Shown: piece after piece, positions 8,785 through 16,543 of the stretch
Layout of the letters: the number at the start of each line of letters is the position of its first letter
Position numbering within the stretch: the stretch's first letter is position 1
Assembly (NCBI GenBank): GCA_934647165.1
Contig: CAKUFA010000013.1
Location: forward strand, 1-62,259
Length of the DNA: 62,259 bases
Direction of reading: 5' to 3'
From: an uncultured Clostridia bacterium
GTDB taxonomy: Bacteria; Bacillota; Clostridia; Christensenellales; Aristaeellaceae
Program-made: the position numbers and the translations under genes
The notes under the pieces: model-generated
Databases searched by the model: none
The model's input: the letters and a program-made list of their open reading frames with translations, nothing else
What the model was told of the DNA's origin: nothing

Positions 8785-9215
8785 GGGAATCGAAAGGGTC
8801 GAAGACCCTTCGCGGGGAGAAGGGGCAGAGCCCTTTCCGGGACTGGGCAGAGCCCAGAGCGAAGCAAGCGAGTTTTCATTTTCGAAGAAAATGAAAGAGC
8901 ACGGGAAACAGCAAGGGGACGAAAGAAAGGGAATCGAAAGGGTCGAAGACCCTTCGCGGGGAGAAGGGGCAGAGCCCCTTCCGGGACTGGGCGGAGCCCA
9001 GAGTGAAGCAAGCGAGTTTTCATTTTCGAAGAAAATGAAAGAGTACGGGAAACAGCAAGGGGACGAAAGAAAGTTGGAAAAAGACGATAGTTCTGATAGC
9101 GGCTCCTCTGCGGGAAAGCCGAACTCTTTTGCCTACGGCAAAACTTGCACGGGAAGATTGGGCTTTACCCAAACTAACGAGGGAGCTGCCCTCGCCCCCC
9201 CCTTTCTGCCGATCA
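8785..9215. repeat. 144-bp hairpin-rich tandem repeat with degenerate tail
   Basis: Two near-identical 144-bp units (8785-8928 and 8929-9072) differ at only a few bases. Each unit is a chain of short stem-loops such as GGGTCGAAGACCC, GGGGCAGAGCCCC, CTGGGCAGAGCCCAG and TTTTCATTTTCGAAGAAAATGAAA. The tail to about 9215 continues with more small hairpins (TTTGCCTACGGCAAA, TTGGGCTTTACCCAA, GAGGGAGCTGCCCTC). Because 144 is a multiple of three a reading frame stays open through both units, but it has no ribosome site and is not a gene. A related array lies at 62054-62259. Confidence 0.9.
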
Positions 9216-9316
9216 CTGAATGAAGCCCTTGCGCTTTCCTTGACAGAAATGATACAATAGTCAGGTGAAAGAATGAAGGAAGGGCATGCCATGGGTGTGG
9301 CAGAAAGGAGCGGAGA

Positions 9317-9997
9317 ATGGTAACGCTTCAGGACATTAAACAAAACGAGGATATCAAAGCGCTTATCCGGGCGGGAAATCGCTACCTGGAGGCGTGCGGG
9401 TATACTGATCATGGCCCGCGGCATGTGAGCTATGTCAGCAAAACGGCGTCCGGTATCTTGAAAACCTTGGGTTATTCGCCGCGGGAGGTAGAGCTGGCTG
9501 CTATTGCGGGATGGGTGCATGATGTGGGGAACACCGTTAACCGGCAGAACCACGGCCCCAACGGCGCGATTATGCTTTTGCCTATTCTGCGGGAAGCGGG
9601 AATGGACATGAATGACGTGATGGAAGTTATCACGGCCGTTGGCAATCATGAGGAGCAGAGCGGATTTATTTCCAGCGCGGTGTCGGCTGCGCTGGCGCTG
9701 GGCGACAAGAGCGATGCACATAAGACCCGCGTGCGCAACGGCAAACCGGATCCCCACGATATTCACGACCGGGTGAATTTCTCCATTCAGGAAAATCAGG
9801 TGACGGTGGATCGCAAAAGCCGCGTTATTCGCCATGAACTGGTGATGGACGATACATCCTCGGTGCTGGAATACTTGCAGATTTACCTGCCGCGGATTGT
9901 GATGTGTGAACAGGCAGCGGCGTTCCTCAAGTGCTCGTTCGATCTTGTTATCAACGGCCAGCCGGTGAACAATCGCCCGAAGCCTGTGCAGGAATAA
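9317..9997 (+). CDS. HD-domain phosphohydrolase
   Basis: The 226-residue protein has the metal-binding residues of an HD domain: H32 and H36 in DHGPRH, the HD pair H68-D69 in WVHDVGN, H79 in NHG and H111 in VGNHEE. HD proteins hydrolyse phosphomonoesters or phosphodiesters, often of nucleotides; the substrate here is unknown. The C-terminal third (from about VNFSIQENQVTV) is a beta-rich extension not part of the HD core. GGAGCGGAGA precedes the ATG. A weak promoter-like pair (TTGCGC at 9229, TACAAT at 9253) lies upstream. The next gene follows after 28 bases and probably shares the transcript. Confidence 0.88.
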   Translation: MVTLQDIKQNEDIKALIRAGNRYLEACGYTDHGPRHVSYVSKTASGILKTLGYSPREVELAAIAGWVHDVGNTVNRQNHGPNGAIMLLPILREAGMDMNDVMEVITAVGNHEEQSGFISSAVSAALALGDKSDAHKTRVRNGKPDPHDIHDRVNFSIQENQVTVDRKSRVIRHELVMDDTSSVLEYLQIYLPRIVMCEQAAAFLKCSFDLVINGQPVNNRPKPVQE

Positions 9998-10025
9998 CCC
10001 ATGCAAAGCGAGGAGGAAGAAACAA

Positions 10026-11903
10026 ATGCTATGCCCCCATTGCGACACCTATGTGTCACGGGAGGATAAAGTATGCCCCGGCTGTGGCGCAAACGTGGAG
10101 CAGCCCCATGCGGAGGAAGGTGTGCGCGCCATTCGGCAGGGACGGCGCGGCCGGGAAACGATGCAGGCCGTGACAAGTGCGCCCAGGCGCGCAGGCGGTG
10201 CAAGCCGCCCACCCATGCAGCCGGTGCAGTCGGAGGATGAAGAGGACGAACCATTCTATAATGATGAAGTGCCGCTTGGGTGGGACAATCGACCGACGGA
10301 GACAGGCTTTGGCCGTTATCAACACCGAGAAGAACGGGAAGCAGCCTTCAACAAGCGTGTTGCGCCGGATGCGCGGCGAACCCGGGTACACCAGGTGAAA
10401 ACGCACATGGTTAACTGGACGCATGTGGCCATTGGCGCGGCATGCCTGGCTGTGCTGCTGGCTGTCGGCGCGTATTTCTATCTCACACGCACATCGGGCG
10501 GGCAGGTTATCATGGTTCGCCTTGGGCGTGATGCAACTGCCGCTGCCCTATGGCAGGTGGGCGAGGAAGAGATGGACAAGGGCAACATTGACCGCGCGAT
10601 TACCGATTTTGAGATGGCATGGAGCAAGGATGAGGGCGACACCACCACGGTGGATAATCTGCTGCTGCTTGCCAGCGCTTATGAGGCGGCCGGCCGTGTG
10701 GATGATGCGGAAGCGCTGTATACCAAACTATACACGGAAATTGTGCCAACGCGTGCGGAACCCTACACCAATGCAATCCGCATTTTGATGTCAGAGAATC
10801 GTGGACCTGAGGCGGCGGACTTGATGAAGCTTGCTTATGAAAAAACGGGGCAGAATTTGTTTCGGCAGCAGCGGGCGGAGCTTTTGCCCGCTGCGCCTTC
10901 GGTCAATCTGGTGGCAGGGCTGTACAACACAAACAAAACAATGACGCTTGCTTCTCCGCAGGATTATGATGTGTACTATACCTTTGATGATAATGCGGTG
11001 CTGCCTGGCGAAGGCACGCTGTATACGCAGCCGATTTATCTGGAAGAAGGCATCTACAAGCTGCGCGCGGTGTCTGTGAATGGCGAACTGGTGAGCGATG
11101 AGCTCAACGGCACCTACAAGATCATCATGCCGTCGCCGCAGACGCCGTATTCAAGCCTTGCGCCCAACACCTACAAGCAGCGCCAGCGCGTGCGCCTGCG
11201 CCCGGGTGATGAGAACAAGAATGACGAGGACATCACAATTTATTACACCATTGATGGCTCCACGCCGAATGCGGACAGTCCTGTGTACACGGGTGAGCCG
11301 TTCTGGCTGCCGGGCGGCCGTGTGACGCTCCGTGCTATTGCGGTTAACAAGTATGGCAAAATGAGCAATATGCTGGAAATCCTCTACAAAATCACCGATG
11401 CTGCCAAGCCGCTTGCCGCATACAGCACAGATGATACGATCGCTTCCATGTCGCTGTACAGCACGACCAAGGCAAAATTCCAGGAGACTTATGGAACAGG
11501 CGTCAGCACAGAGGAAGTTACGGTGAGCGGCATTGACGGTACGGGTGAAAAAATCACCTATGACTGGGGCTATGCCGTGATGGCACCCAAGAAAAACGAA
11601 CTGGTGTTGGTGGAACTGTATTTTACGTCCAGCCGCTTCACGGGTCCACGAAGCAGCGGTATCGGTGATACGGAATCGGCAATTGTCGGTGCATTCCGTG
11701 ATATGGGACAGGTGGAGAGCCCATCGGGCAATCGCGGTCTGTATGCGGATAATGAGAATATTGGCAAGATCTTTGTGCAGGATGGCGGCGGCAAGGTGAT
11801 TCACTATCGTGCAGGCACGGCGGATACGCATATTTGGCAGCTGGAGTATACCCTGAATGCTGCCGGAACGTGCGTGAGCATTGATTGGAAGTTCGAGTAC
11901 TGA
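10026..11903 (+). CDS. Zinc-ribbon, single-pass membrane protein with TPR and chitobiase-like repeats
   Basis: The 625-residue product starts with a zinc ribbon (CPHC at residues 3-6 and CPGCG about 18 residues later), then a basic/acidic disordered stretch, one membrane span near residues 134-155 (VAIGAACLAVLLAVGAYFY), a TPR-like pair (GNIDRAITDFEMAWS.., AYEAAGRVDDAEALY) and two chitobiase/hexosaminidase C-terminal-like beta modules marked by VYYTFDDNAVLPG and IYYTIDGSTPNADSPVYTG. The rest is a unique beta-rich domain. The zinc ribbon should be cytosolic and the remainder outside. Function unknown; the same beta module occurs in the CotH protein at 19199. GAGGAGGAAG precedes the ATG at good distance. 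Confidence 0.8.
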   Translation: MLCPHCDTYVSREDKVCPGCGANVEQPHAEEGVRAIRQGRRGRETMQAVTSAPRRAGGASRPPMQPVQSEDEEDEPFYNDEVPLGWDNRPTETGFGRYQHREEREAAFNKRVAPDARRTRVHQVKTHMVNWTHVAIGAACLAVLLAVGAYFYLTRTSGGQVIMVRLGRDATAAALWQVGEEEMDKGNIDRAITDFEMAWSKDEGDTTTVDNLLLLASAYEAAGRVDDAEALYTKLYTEIVPTRAEPYTNAIRILMSENRGPEAADLMKLAYEKTGQNLFRQQRAELLPAAPSVNLVAGLYNTNKTMTLASPQDYDVYYTFDDNAVLPGEGTLYTQPIYLEEGIYKLRAVSVNGELVSDELNGTYKIIMPSPQTPYSSLAPNTYKQRQRVRLRPGDENKNDEDITIYYTIDGSTPNADSPVYTGEPFWLPGGRVTLRAIAVNKYGKMSNMLEILYKITDAAKPLAAYSTDDTIASMSLYSTTKAKFQETYGTGVSTEEVTVSGIDGTGEKITYDWGYAVMAPKKNELVLVELYFTSSRFTGPRSSGIGDTESAIVGAFRDMGQVESPSGNRGLYADNENIGKIFVQDGGGKVIHYRAGTADTHIWQLEYTLNAAGTCVSIDWKFEY

Positions 11904-11956
11904 TGGCATTGGGAACGGCCTACTCGAACGCTTTCGGGCGTTTCTGAGGCCTAAAG

Positions 11957-12002
11957 AAAAGCGGACAAGCAAACTTTTGCTCAAAGTTGCTTGTCCGCTT
12001 TT
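11957..12002. terminator. Bidirectional rho-independent terminator
   Basis: A roughly 19-bp stem (AAAGCGGACAAGC.. paired with GCTTGTCCGCTTT, one bulged A) has A-rich and T-rich flanks, so it can stop both the rightward gene ending at 11903 and the leftward gene ending at 12037. Confidence 0.9.
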
Positions 12003-12036
12003 GCTTGTGTATGGTCGGCTTTCAGAGGGTTTCGCG

Positions 12037-13041
12037 TCAGTCTTCAAAGGGCATGCTGGTGCGATCAGCGTTGAGCAGTTCTTCTTCCGGGTCGGGCAGC
12101 TCGGCGTGGGTTGCCAGATAGGCGGCTTCCTTTTGTGCCATTTGCAGGCGCTTGGTGTGCACATAGGCACGGTTGGCGGCTGTGGCTTTGGCAAGGGTCA
12201 TGCTCATAATCCGCTTGCCATCTCCTGTTGGCTGAAAGCGCAGGCGAATCATCAACGGTCCGTGGTGCGGGCAGGTGGAAAGCCCGATATACTTGTCTGC
12301 CGTCTGTTTTACATAGCCGGGCTCTTCAAGCGCTGTCTTTTTCCCACAAACGGGACAACGCGGCGCTGCTGCTTCCTCGCTTTCCAGTGCAGCAAGCAGA
12401 GAATCATAGCATTCGCCTTTCAGGCGCGTGCGCTCTACACGCCCCTGATGAATCAGCTGTTTGGGCTGCTGGGGATAGTGCAGCACTGCTGTTGGATCAG
12501 GCATTTTGGCAAAGACCAGCGCCGTGTAATAGGCATCGTGCACCGCGTTGTGGAAAAAGCGGCTCTCATCCGGTTCGATATCCAGCATTTCCATGGCGGC
12601 CTTGAGTCCCTTGCGCTCTTTGCACTTGTACACATCGCTGAACAGGCGCTGGATATCGCATAGCGGCGGCAGGGATACCTTGCAATCAAAAAAGTCCATG
12701 TTCTGCTTGAGCACGCTGACATCGTCGCAGCCCCAGGTCAGCAGAGTATAATCCTCGCCGCACCAAGCGACAAACTGATCCATGGCCTCCAGAAACGTGG
12801 GCGCATCAGCCAATTCGTCCGCGCCAAGGTGCGTCATGCGTTTGATGCGCGGGTGAATCTTCACATAGTGCTGCGGGCGGATGGGAATGGAGATGCTGTC
12901 TGCTACCTGAAAATGCTCATCCAGCTTTACTGCGCCAATCTGGATCATTTCAAAGATCAGCCGGTCGCCCACTTGCCGGTAAACGTGGCTTTGATAGGAC
13001 ATGGGCTGGTTCCATTCAAGGTCAATGACAATATACTGCAT
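12037..13041 (-). CDS. DEDD-type 3'-5' exonuclease with zinc-binding C-terminal region
   Basis: The 334-residue product begins with the DEDD exonuclease motif I (MQYIVIDLEWNQP) and carries motif III near HNAVHDAYYTA, as in the epsilon-subunit/KapD family acting on DNA or RNA ends. From about residue 230 a cysteine-rich part (CPVCGKK, then CPHHG) could bind zinc. The ATG at 13041 is chosen because it gives the conserved family start; GAGGTG lies about 12 bases upstream, somewhat far. The longer frame runs into the neighbouring flavoprotein gene. The specific nucleic-acid target is unknown. Confidence 0.88.
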   Translation of the reverse strand: MQYIVIDLEWNQPMSYQSHVYRQVGDRLIFEMIQIGAVKLDEHFQVADSISIPIRPQHYVKIHPRIKRMTHLGADELADAPTFLEAMDQFVAWCGEDYTLLTWGCDDVSVLKQNMDFFDCKVSLPPLCDIQRLFSDVYKCKERKGLKAAMEMLDIEPDESRFFHNAVHDAYYTALVFAKMPDPTAVLHYPQQPKQLIHQGRVERTRLKGECYDSLLAALESEEAAAPRCPVCGKKTALEEPGYVKQTADKYIGLSTCPHHGPLMIRLRFQPTGDGKRIMSMTLAKATAANRAYVHTKRLQMAQKEAAYLATHAELPDPEEELLNADRTSMPFED

Positions 13042-13105
13042 GGGTTGAAAAACACCTCGTTGCAAGGATTTTGGCACGGGAAAGCTCCCGGCCGGGAAAA
13101 GCATG

Positions 13106-14353
13106 TCAGTTGCCGGCAGCCAGCACATAGGCCGCGGCACTCTGGCCGGCACAGCACCCGGTGCTCCACGCAATTTGCAGGTTGTAGCCGCCGGTGTGCG
13201 CATCCACATCCAGCACTTCCCCGGCAAAAAACAGCCCGGGTATAAGCTTGCTTTCCATCGTGGATGGAGCAACCTCCCTCACGGAGACCCCTCCGCGGGT
13301 CACGATGGCTTCGCTCAAAGGGCGCGGGCGGGCAATCGGCAGCGGCAGCGCCTGCAAGGTGTGCACCAGCTTCTCCCGTTCTTCCCGGGTGATCTGGCCG
13401 CAAGGCTTTGTTCCGTCTATGCCGCATAGGGTGGGAAACAGCTCTGCCAGCCGCGCAGGCAACAGCACGGGAAGCACGTTGAGCAGCTGCTTACGGCTGC
13501 CTGCAGCAAATTCCCGTTGAAGCCGAGCGTTCAACTGTTCAGAGGTCAGGGCGGGCTTCAGGTTCAGCGTCGCTTCTGCGGAAGCGATGTCCTCCGGCAA
13601 ATGGCAGCTCATTTCCAGCACCAGCGGGCCTGAAATGCCAAAGTGCGTAAACAGCATTTCGCCAAGTTCCTGATAGAGCACCTTTTTGCCCTTGCGCAGG
13701 GTCAGCGTTACGTTTTTGAGGCTGAGTCCCTGCAGCTGCCGGGGCCAGTCCACGCTGGTTTCCAGGGCGGACAGAACAGGCGACGGTGGGGTGATGGTGT
13801 GGCCAAGGGCTGCGGCAAGCTGGTACCCATCGCCGGTGGAGCCGGTGGAAGGATAACTCTGGCCGCCGGTGGCAAGGATAACAGCGCGAGCCGGCAGCAT
13901 TTCGCCGCTCTCCAGCTGTACGCCGGTCAAAGCGCCGGATTGCTGAACGATGGCGGAAACCCGGGCGTTCAGGCGCACGCGGACGCCGAATTGCTGCATC
14001 AGTCTGGCAAGGGTTCGGGTCACATCGCTGGCCTTTTCCGTTGCGGGAAAGACTCGCCGGCCGCGCTGAACCACCACCTCGCAGCCGCCTTGCTCCATCA
14101 GTGCCATCATGTCCTGCGGGGAAAACGCGCTTAGCGCGCTGTAAAGAAAGCGGGGATTGCGGGGCACTTGCTGCAAAAACTCGTCCTGCGTGCAGTCGTT
14201 GGTCAGGTTGCAGCGCCCCTTGCCGGTGATATAGATTTTTTTGCCGAGCTTTTCATTGCGTTCCAGCAGCGTCACTTCAGCACCGCTTCGGGCAGCCTGC
14301 AGGGCGGCCATCATGCCTGCCGCGCCGCCGCCGATTACCACGATCTCAGCCAT
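13106..14353 (-). CDS. HI0933/YhiN-family FAD-binding oxidoreductase
   Basis: The 415-residue protein has the N-terminal dinucleotide loop GGGAAGMMAALQAARSG, the family signature KIYITGKGRCNLTN near residue 40, a second motif ATGGQSYPSTGSTGDGY, and the C-terminal FAD-contact segment GLFFAGEVLDVDAHTGGYNLQ. Members are flavoproteins of uncertain substrate, sometimes annotated as aminoacetone oxidase. The ATG at 14353 follows GGAGGAAGAAGG and lies within the last codons of the RpiR gene, so the two are translationally coupled. Length is normal. Confidence 0.93.
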   Translation of the reverse strand: MAEIVVIGGGAAGMMAALQAARSGAEVTLLERNEKLGKKIYITGKGRCNLTNDCTQDEFLQQVPRNPRFLYSALSAFSPQDMMALMEQGGCEVVVQRGRRVFPATEKASDVTRTLARLMQQFGVRVRLNARVSAIVQQSGALTGVQLESGEMLPARAVILATGGQSYPSTGSTGDGYQLAAALGHTITPPSPVLSALETSVDWPRQLQGLSLKNVTLTLRKGKKVLYQELGEMLFTHFGISGPLVLEMSCHLPEDIASAEATLNLKPALTSEQLNARLQREFAAGSRKQLLNVLPVLLPARLAELFPTLCGIDGTKPCGQITREEREKLVHTLQALPLPIARPRPLSEAIVTRGGVSVREVAPSTMESKLIPGLFFAGEVLDVDAHTGGYNLQIAWSTGCCAGQSAAAYVLAAGN

Positions 14354-15218
14354 GCTGTCCTTCTTCCTCCAGGTACACGGAATATGCGTCCCAGATGCCT
14401 TCGAGCTGGTGGAAATGCTGGCTGAGCTCCTCTTTCCGCTGCAGTCCGAGCGCAACAAGCAGCGCGTTAATCACGCTCAGCGGCGCGGCCAGGGAGTCCA
14501 CAAAGGAAGCCATGTCTGTGCGGGCAGTGAGGCACGCGTCCGCAATGGCGCTTAGGGGGGACATGGGGCCGTCTGTGAGGGCGATAACCTGCGCGTTGCA
14601 TCGCTTGGCAAAGCGCATGGCCTCCAGTGTGCGGGTGGAGTAGCGGGGAAAGCTGATGCCGAGCAGCACGTCGTCCTGGTCAATGCGGGCAATCTCCTCA
14701 AACACATCTGTCGCACCGGAGGACACCAGATGCACGTCGTCAAAGATGTAGTTGAGGTAGTAGCCCATAAACTGTGCCAGGGGAGCGGCGGAACGGAGCC
14801 CCATCACATAGATGCGGCGGGCGTTCATCAGCCGTGTCACCACATCCTGAAAAACAGCCTGATCCAGCCCCTCCAGCGTGGCGCGCAGGTTCTGCATATC
14901 GCTTTTGAGTACCGTGGACATCACTGCCTCCGGGCGGATGTCTGTGGTCATTTCAAAGCGCTGGTTGGCCGTCAGTCGATGGCTTACCAGCTCCTGCAGG
15001 GAGCGCTGCAGCTGGGGATAACCTTCATATCCCAGGGCGGAGGCAAAGCGCACAACCGTGGATTCACTGACCCCCACGCATTCGCCCAGGCGGCTGGCGG
15101 TCATAAACACGGCCTTGTCGTAGTGGTCAACAATGTATTGTGCAATCCGGCGATGTCCCTTGCTCAGGCGCTTGCCTGACTGGTTCAGCCGGTCGATCAT
15201 ATCCTGCATATCTTGCAT
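14346..15218 (-). CDS. MurR/RpiR-family transcriptional regulator
   Basis: The 290-residue protein has an N-terminal helix-turn-helix of the RpiR type (SKGHRRIAQYIVDHYDKAVFMTAS quoted in part; VSESTVVRFASALGYEGYP as the recognition region) and a SIS sugar-isomerase domain from about residue 125 (RRIYVMGLRSAAPLAQF..). Such regulators sense phosphosugars. AAGGAC lies 8 bases before the ATG, and a very good promoter is at 15314-15342. It is followed with overlap by the YhiN-type gene; no sugar operon is adjacent, so its regulon is unknown. Confidence 0.93.
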   Translation of the reverse strand: MQDMQDMIDRLNQSGKRLSKGHRRIAQYIVDHYDKAVFMTASRLGECVGVSESTVVRFASALGYEGYPQLQRSLQELVSHRLTANQRFEMTTDIRPEAVMSTVLKSDMQNLRATLEGLDQAVFQDVVTRLMNARRIYVMGLRSAAPLAQFMGYYLNYIFDDVHLVSSGATDVFEEIARIDQDDVLLGISFPRYSTRTLEAMRFAKRCNAQVIALTDGPMSPLSAIADACLTARTDMASFVDSLAAPLSVINALLVALGLQRKEELSQHFHQLEGIWDAYSVYLEEEGQHG

Positions 15219-15313
15219 GGAAACGGCGTCCTTTCTGGTGTCTCAAAAAAACAAAAATAACACGGTAGGCAGATGTGCGGAAAATGCCGGGCACATAAGC
15301 GCATACCTGATTC

Positions 15314-15342
15314 ATTATAAGAGATGACAGACCGTTTTGCAA
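15314..15342 (-). promoter_or_regulatory. Sigma-A promoter of the RpiR gene
   Basis: On the minus strand TTGCAA (15337-15342), a 17-base spacer and TATAAT (15314-15319) face the RpiR regulator start at 15218. Confidence 0.85.
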
Positions 15343-15465
15343 GCCTCACACAGGAAAAATGCAAAATTTCCTGCAAAGATGAAAAAAAGACAGGAGACTG
15401 TCGACAAACCCTATGAGAAGGCGTCAGAGGGGCATCATGCTCATCTGACTGGATTTGTATCGACC

Positions 15466-15596
15466 GGCTATGCCGGTCGGGCGGGTGGTTTCGACTAAGG
15501 GCGAAACCATTCCTTTCATTTTTCGCGGCCGTCAGCTTTGCTGACAGTGAAAAATGCAAACTCGACAAAGCGGCAAAGCCACTTTGTCAACACGCT
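15466..15596. repeat. Hairpin-rich interspersed repeat, copy B
   Basis: This is the complete counterpart of 1-128, with the same string of small stem-loops and the same ACACGCT end. Several differences keep or restore pairing (for example CGACAAAGCGGCAAAGCC..). It lies between the RpiR promoter and the terminator of the kinase gene and abuts that terminator directly. The upstream bases 15343-15465 also hold an imperfect hairpin (GCATCATGCTCATCTGAC) and the sequence AGACTGTCGACA, which recurs near 61903. Confidence 0.8.
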
Positions 15597-15597
15597 G

Positions 15598-15636
15598 AAA
15601 AGGACAGGATTTCCACCAGGGAAAACCTGTCCTTTT
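15598..15636 (-). terminator. Terminator of the P-loop kinase gene
   Basis: AAAAGGACAGG (15598-15608) pairs with CCTGTCCTTTT (15626-15636). It lies 8 bases beyond the stop of the leftward kinase gene; a T-run flanks it on either strand. Confidence 0.88.
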
Positions 15637-15644
15637 TGCGGCGC

Positions 15645-16226
15645 TTAATCAAGTTTTTTGACCAAGTCCTGCAGGGAAGCACGGAGCTCGGCCTGGCTGT
15701 TGTTGTTCACCACATAGAATTCATCGGTTACGGTGCGATCGTTGAGCACTTCGGGAATGTTGTAATTGACGCCGGCATTGTAGGCATCCCAGTGCTGAAT
15801 TTTCCACACATCCCGGTCGCTGTTGCGCCTGAGCATCCGCTGATGTACCACTTCCGGGTCTGTTTTAACCCAGATGACGGTGAGCAGCGCATCCTTAGCG
15901 GCAAGGCGCGCACGCAGGGAACGCATGTATTCCACATTGCGCACCTCCCGGGTGAAGGGGGCGTTAATCAGGCAGCGGTCGGCGTAGTCCAGCGCTTCCA
16001 ATGCTAAATCCACCACTGCGTCATATTCATAATTGCGGATGTTCTCCTCAAAAAAGGGGGAGGAGCGGTTGTATTCTTCCCCTGCAACGGCAAAAATCTG
16101 CTTGGAAAGAACAATCAGCGTGTCCTTATCCAGGTAAACAATGGGGTTCAATGCCCGCGCAAGGGCTTTGGAGACATAGGTTTTGCCGCACGCAGGCGGG
16201 GAAGTGACCAGGATCAGACGCTTCAC
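15645..16226 (-). CDS. P-loop ATPase, small-molecule or nucleoside kinase-like
   Basis: The 193-residue protein has Walker A SPPACGKTYVSKALA at its N-terminus, an acidic LDKDT strand end, and an Arg-rich lid region (HQRMLRRNSDRDVWK) typical of small kinases of the AAA_33/zeta-toxin/gluconate-kinase type. No antitoxin gene is adjacent, so I do not call it a toxin. The ATG at 16226 is 75 bases from a clean promoter at 16302-16330, and the gene ends at a strong terminator, so it is a single-gene transcript. Substrate unknown. Confidence 0.8.
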   Translation of the reverse strand: MKRLILVTSPPACGKTYVSKALARALNPIVYLDKDTLIVLSKQIFAVAGEEYNRSSPFFEENIRNYEYDAVVDLALEALDYADRCLINAPFTREVRNVEYMRSLRARLAAKDALLTVIWVKTDPEVVHQRMLRRNSDRDVWKIQHWDAYNAGVNYNIPEVLNDRTVTDEFYVVNNNSQAELRASLQDLVKKLD

Positions 16227-16301
16227 GGAAAACCACCGGTTCCTTTCAGGAAAGAATACTTGATTTTTTCGGCGATATTACACCATGAAAAAATCTGATT
16301 T

Positions 16302-16330
16302 ATTCTAGCCTTTTCATACCTGAAAGTCAA
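16302..16330 (-). promoter_or_regulatory. Sigma-A promoter of the kinase gene
   Basis: Minus strand: TTGACT (16325-16330), 17-base spacer, TAGAAT (16302-16307). Confidence 0.82.
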
Positions 16331-16466
16331 GAAAAATCCCATGCTTGGAGCATTTTCATCATGAAAGCAATACCATATCCGAATGGATTCGGTGAAAAAT
16401 GATAAAGGTACAACCGTTTGGCAGAAACGCAGAAAAATGAAGAAAACGTGAAAAACTGACATTTGC

Positions 16467-16495
16467 TTGACGATTCTTGCCTTGTGCTGTATCAT
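16467..16495 (+). promoter_or_regulatory. Sigma-A promoter of the NusG II/Gx operon
   Basis: TTGACG (16467-16472), 17-base spacer, TATCAT (16490-16495), 48 bases before the ATG at 16544. Confidence 0.82.
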
Positions 16496-16543
16496 GGATG
16501 CTTGAAGAATGACTTGCCCGATGGGTATCAATGAGGAGATTGT

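Noticed and set aside
8771..9223. 150-residue open frame with two near-identical halves
   Set aside because: It lies wholly inside the 144-bp hairpin repeat after a terminator, has no ribosome site, and stays open only because the period is a multiple of three.
9240..9258. TTGACA followed by TACAAT as a promoter for the HD gene
   Set aside because: The two hexamers are only 7 bases apart, so they cannot be one -35/-10 pair; only a weaker TTGCGC at 9229 fits.
15799..15807. DnaA box inside the kinase gene
   Set aside because: A single 9-bp match in 62 kb is expected by chance; only clusters were reported.
15645..16226. Zeta-toxin type kinase of a toxin-antitoxin pair
   Set aside because: The gene has its own promoter and terminator and no small antitoxin gene next to it; a plain P-loop kinase is the safer call.
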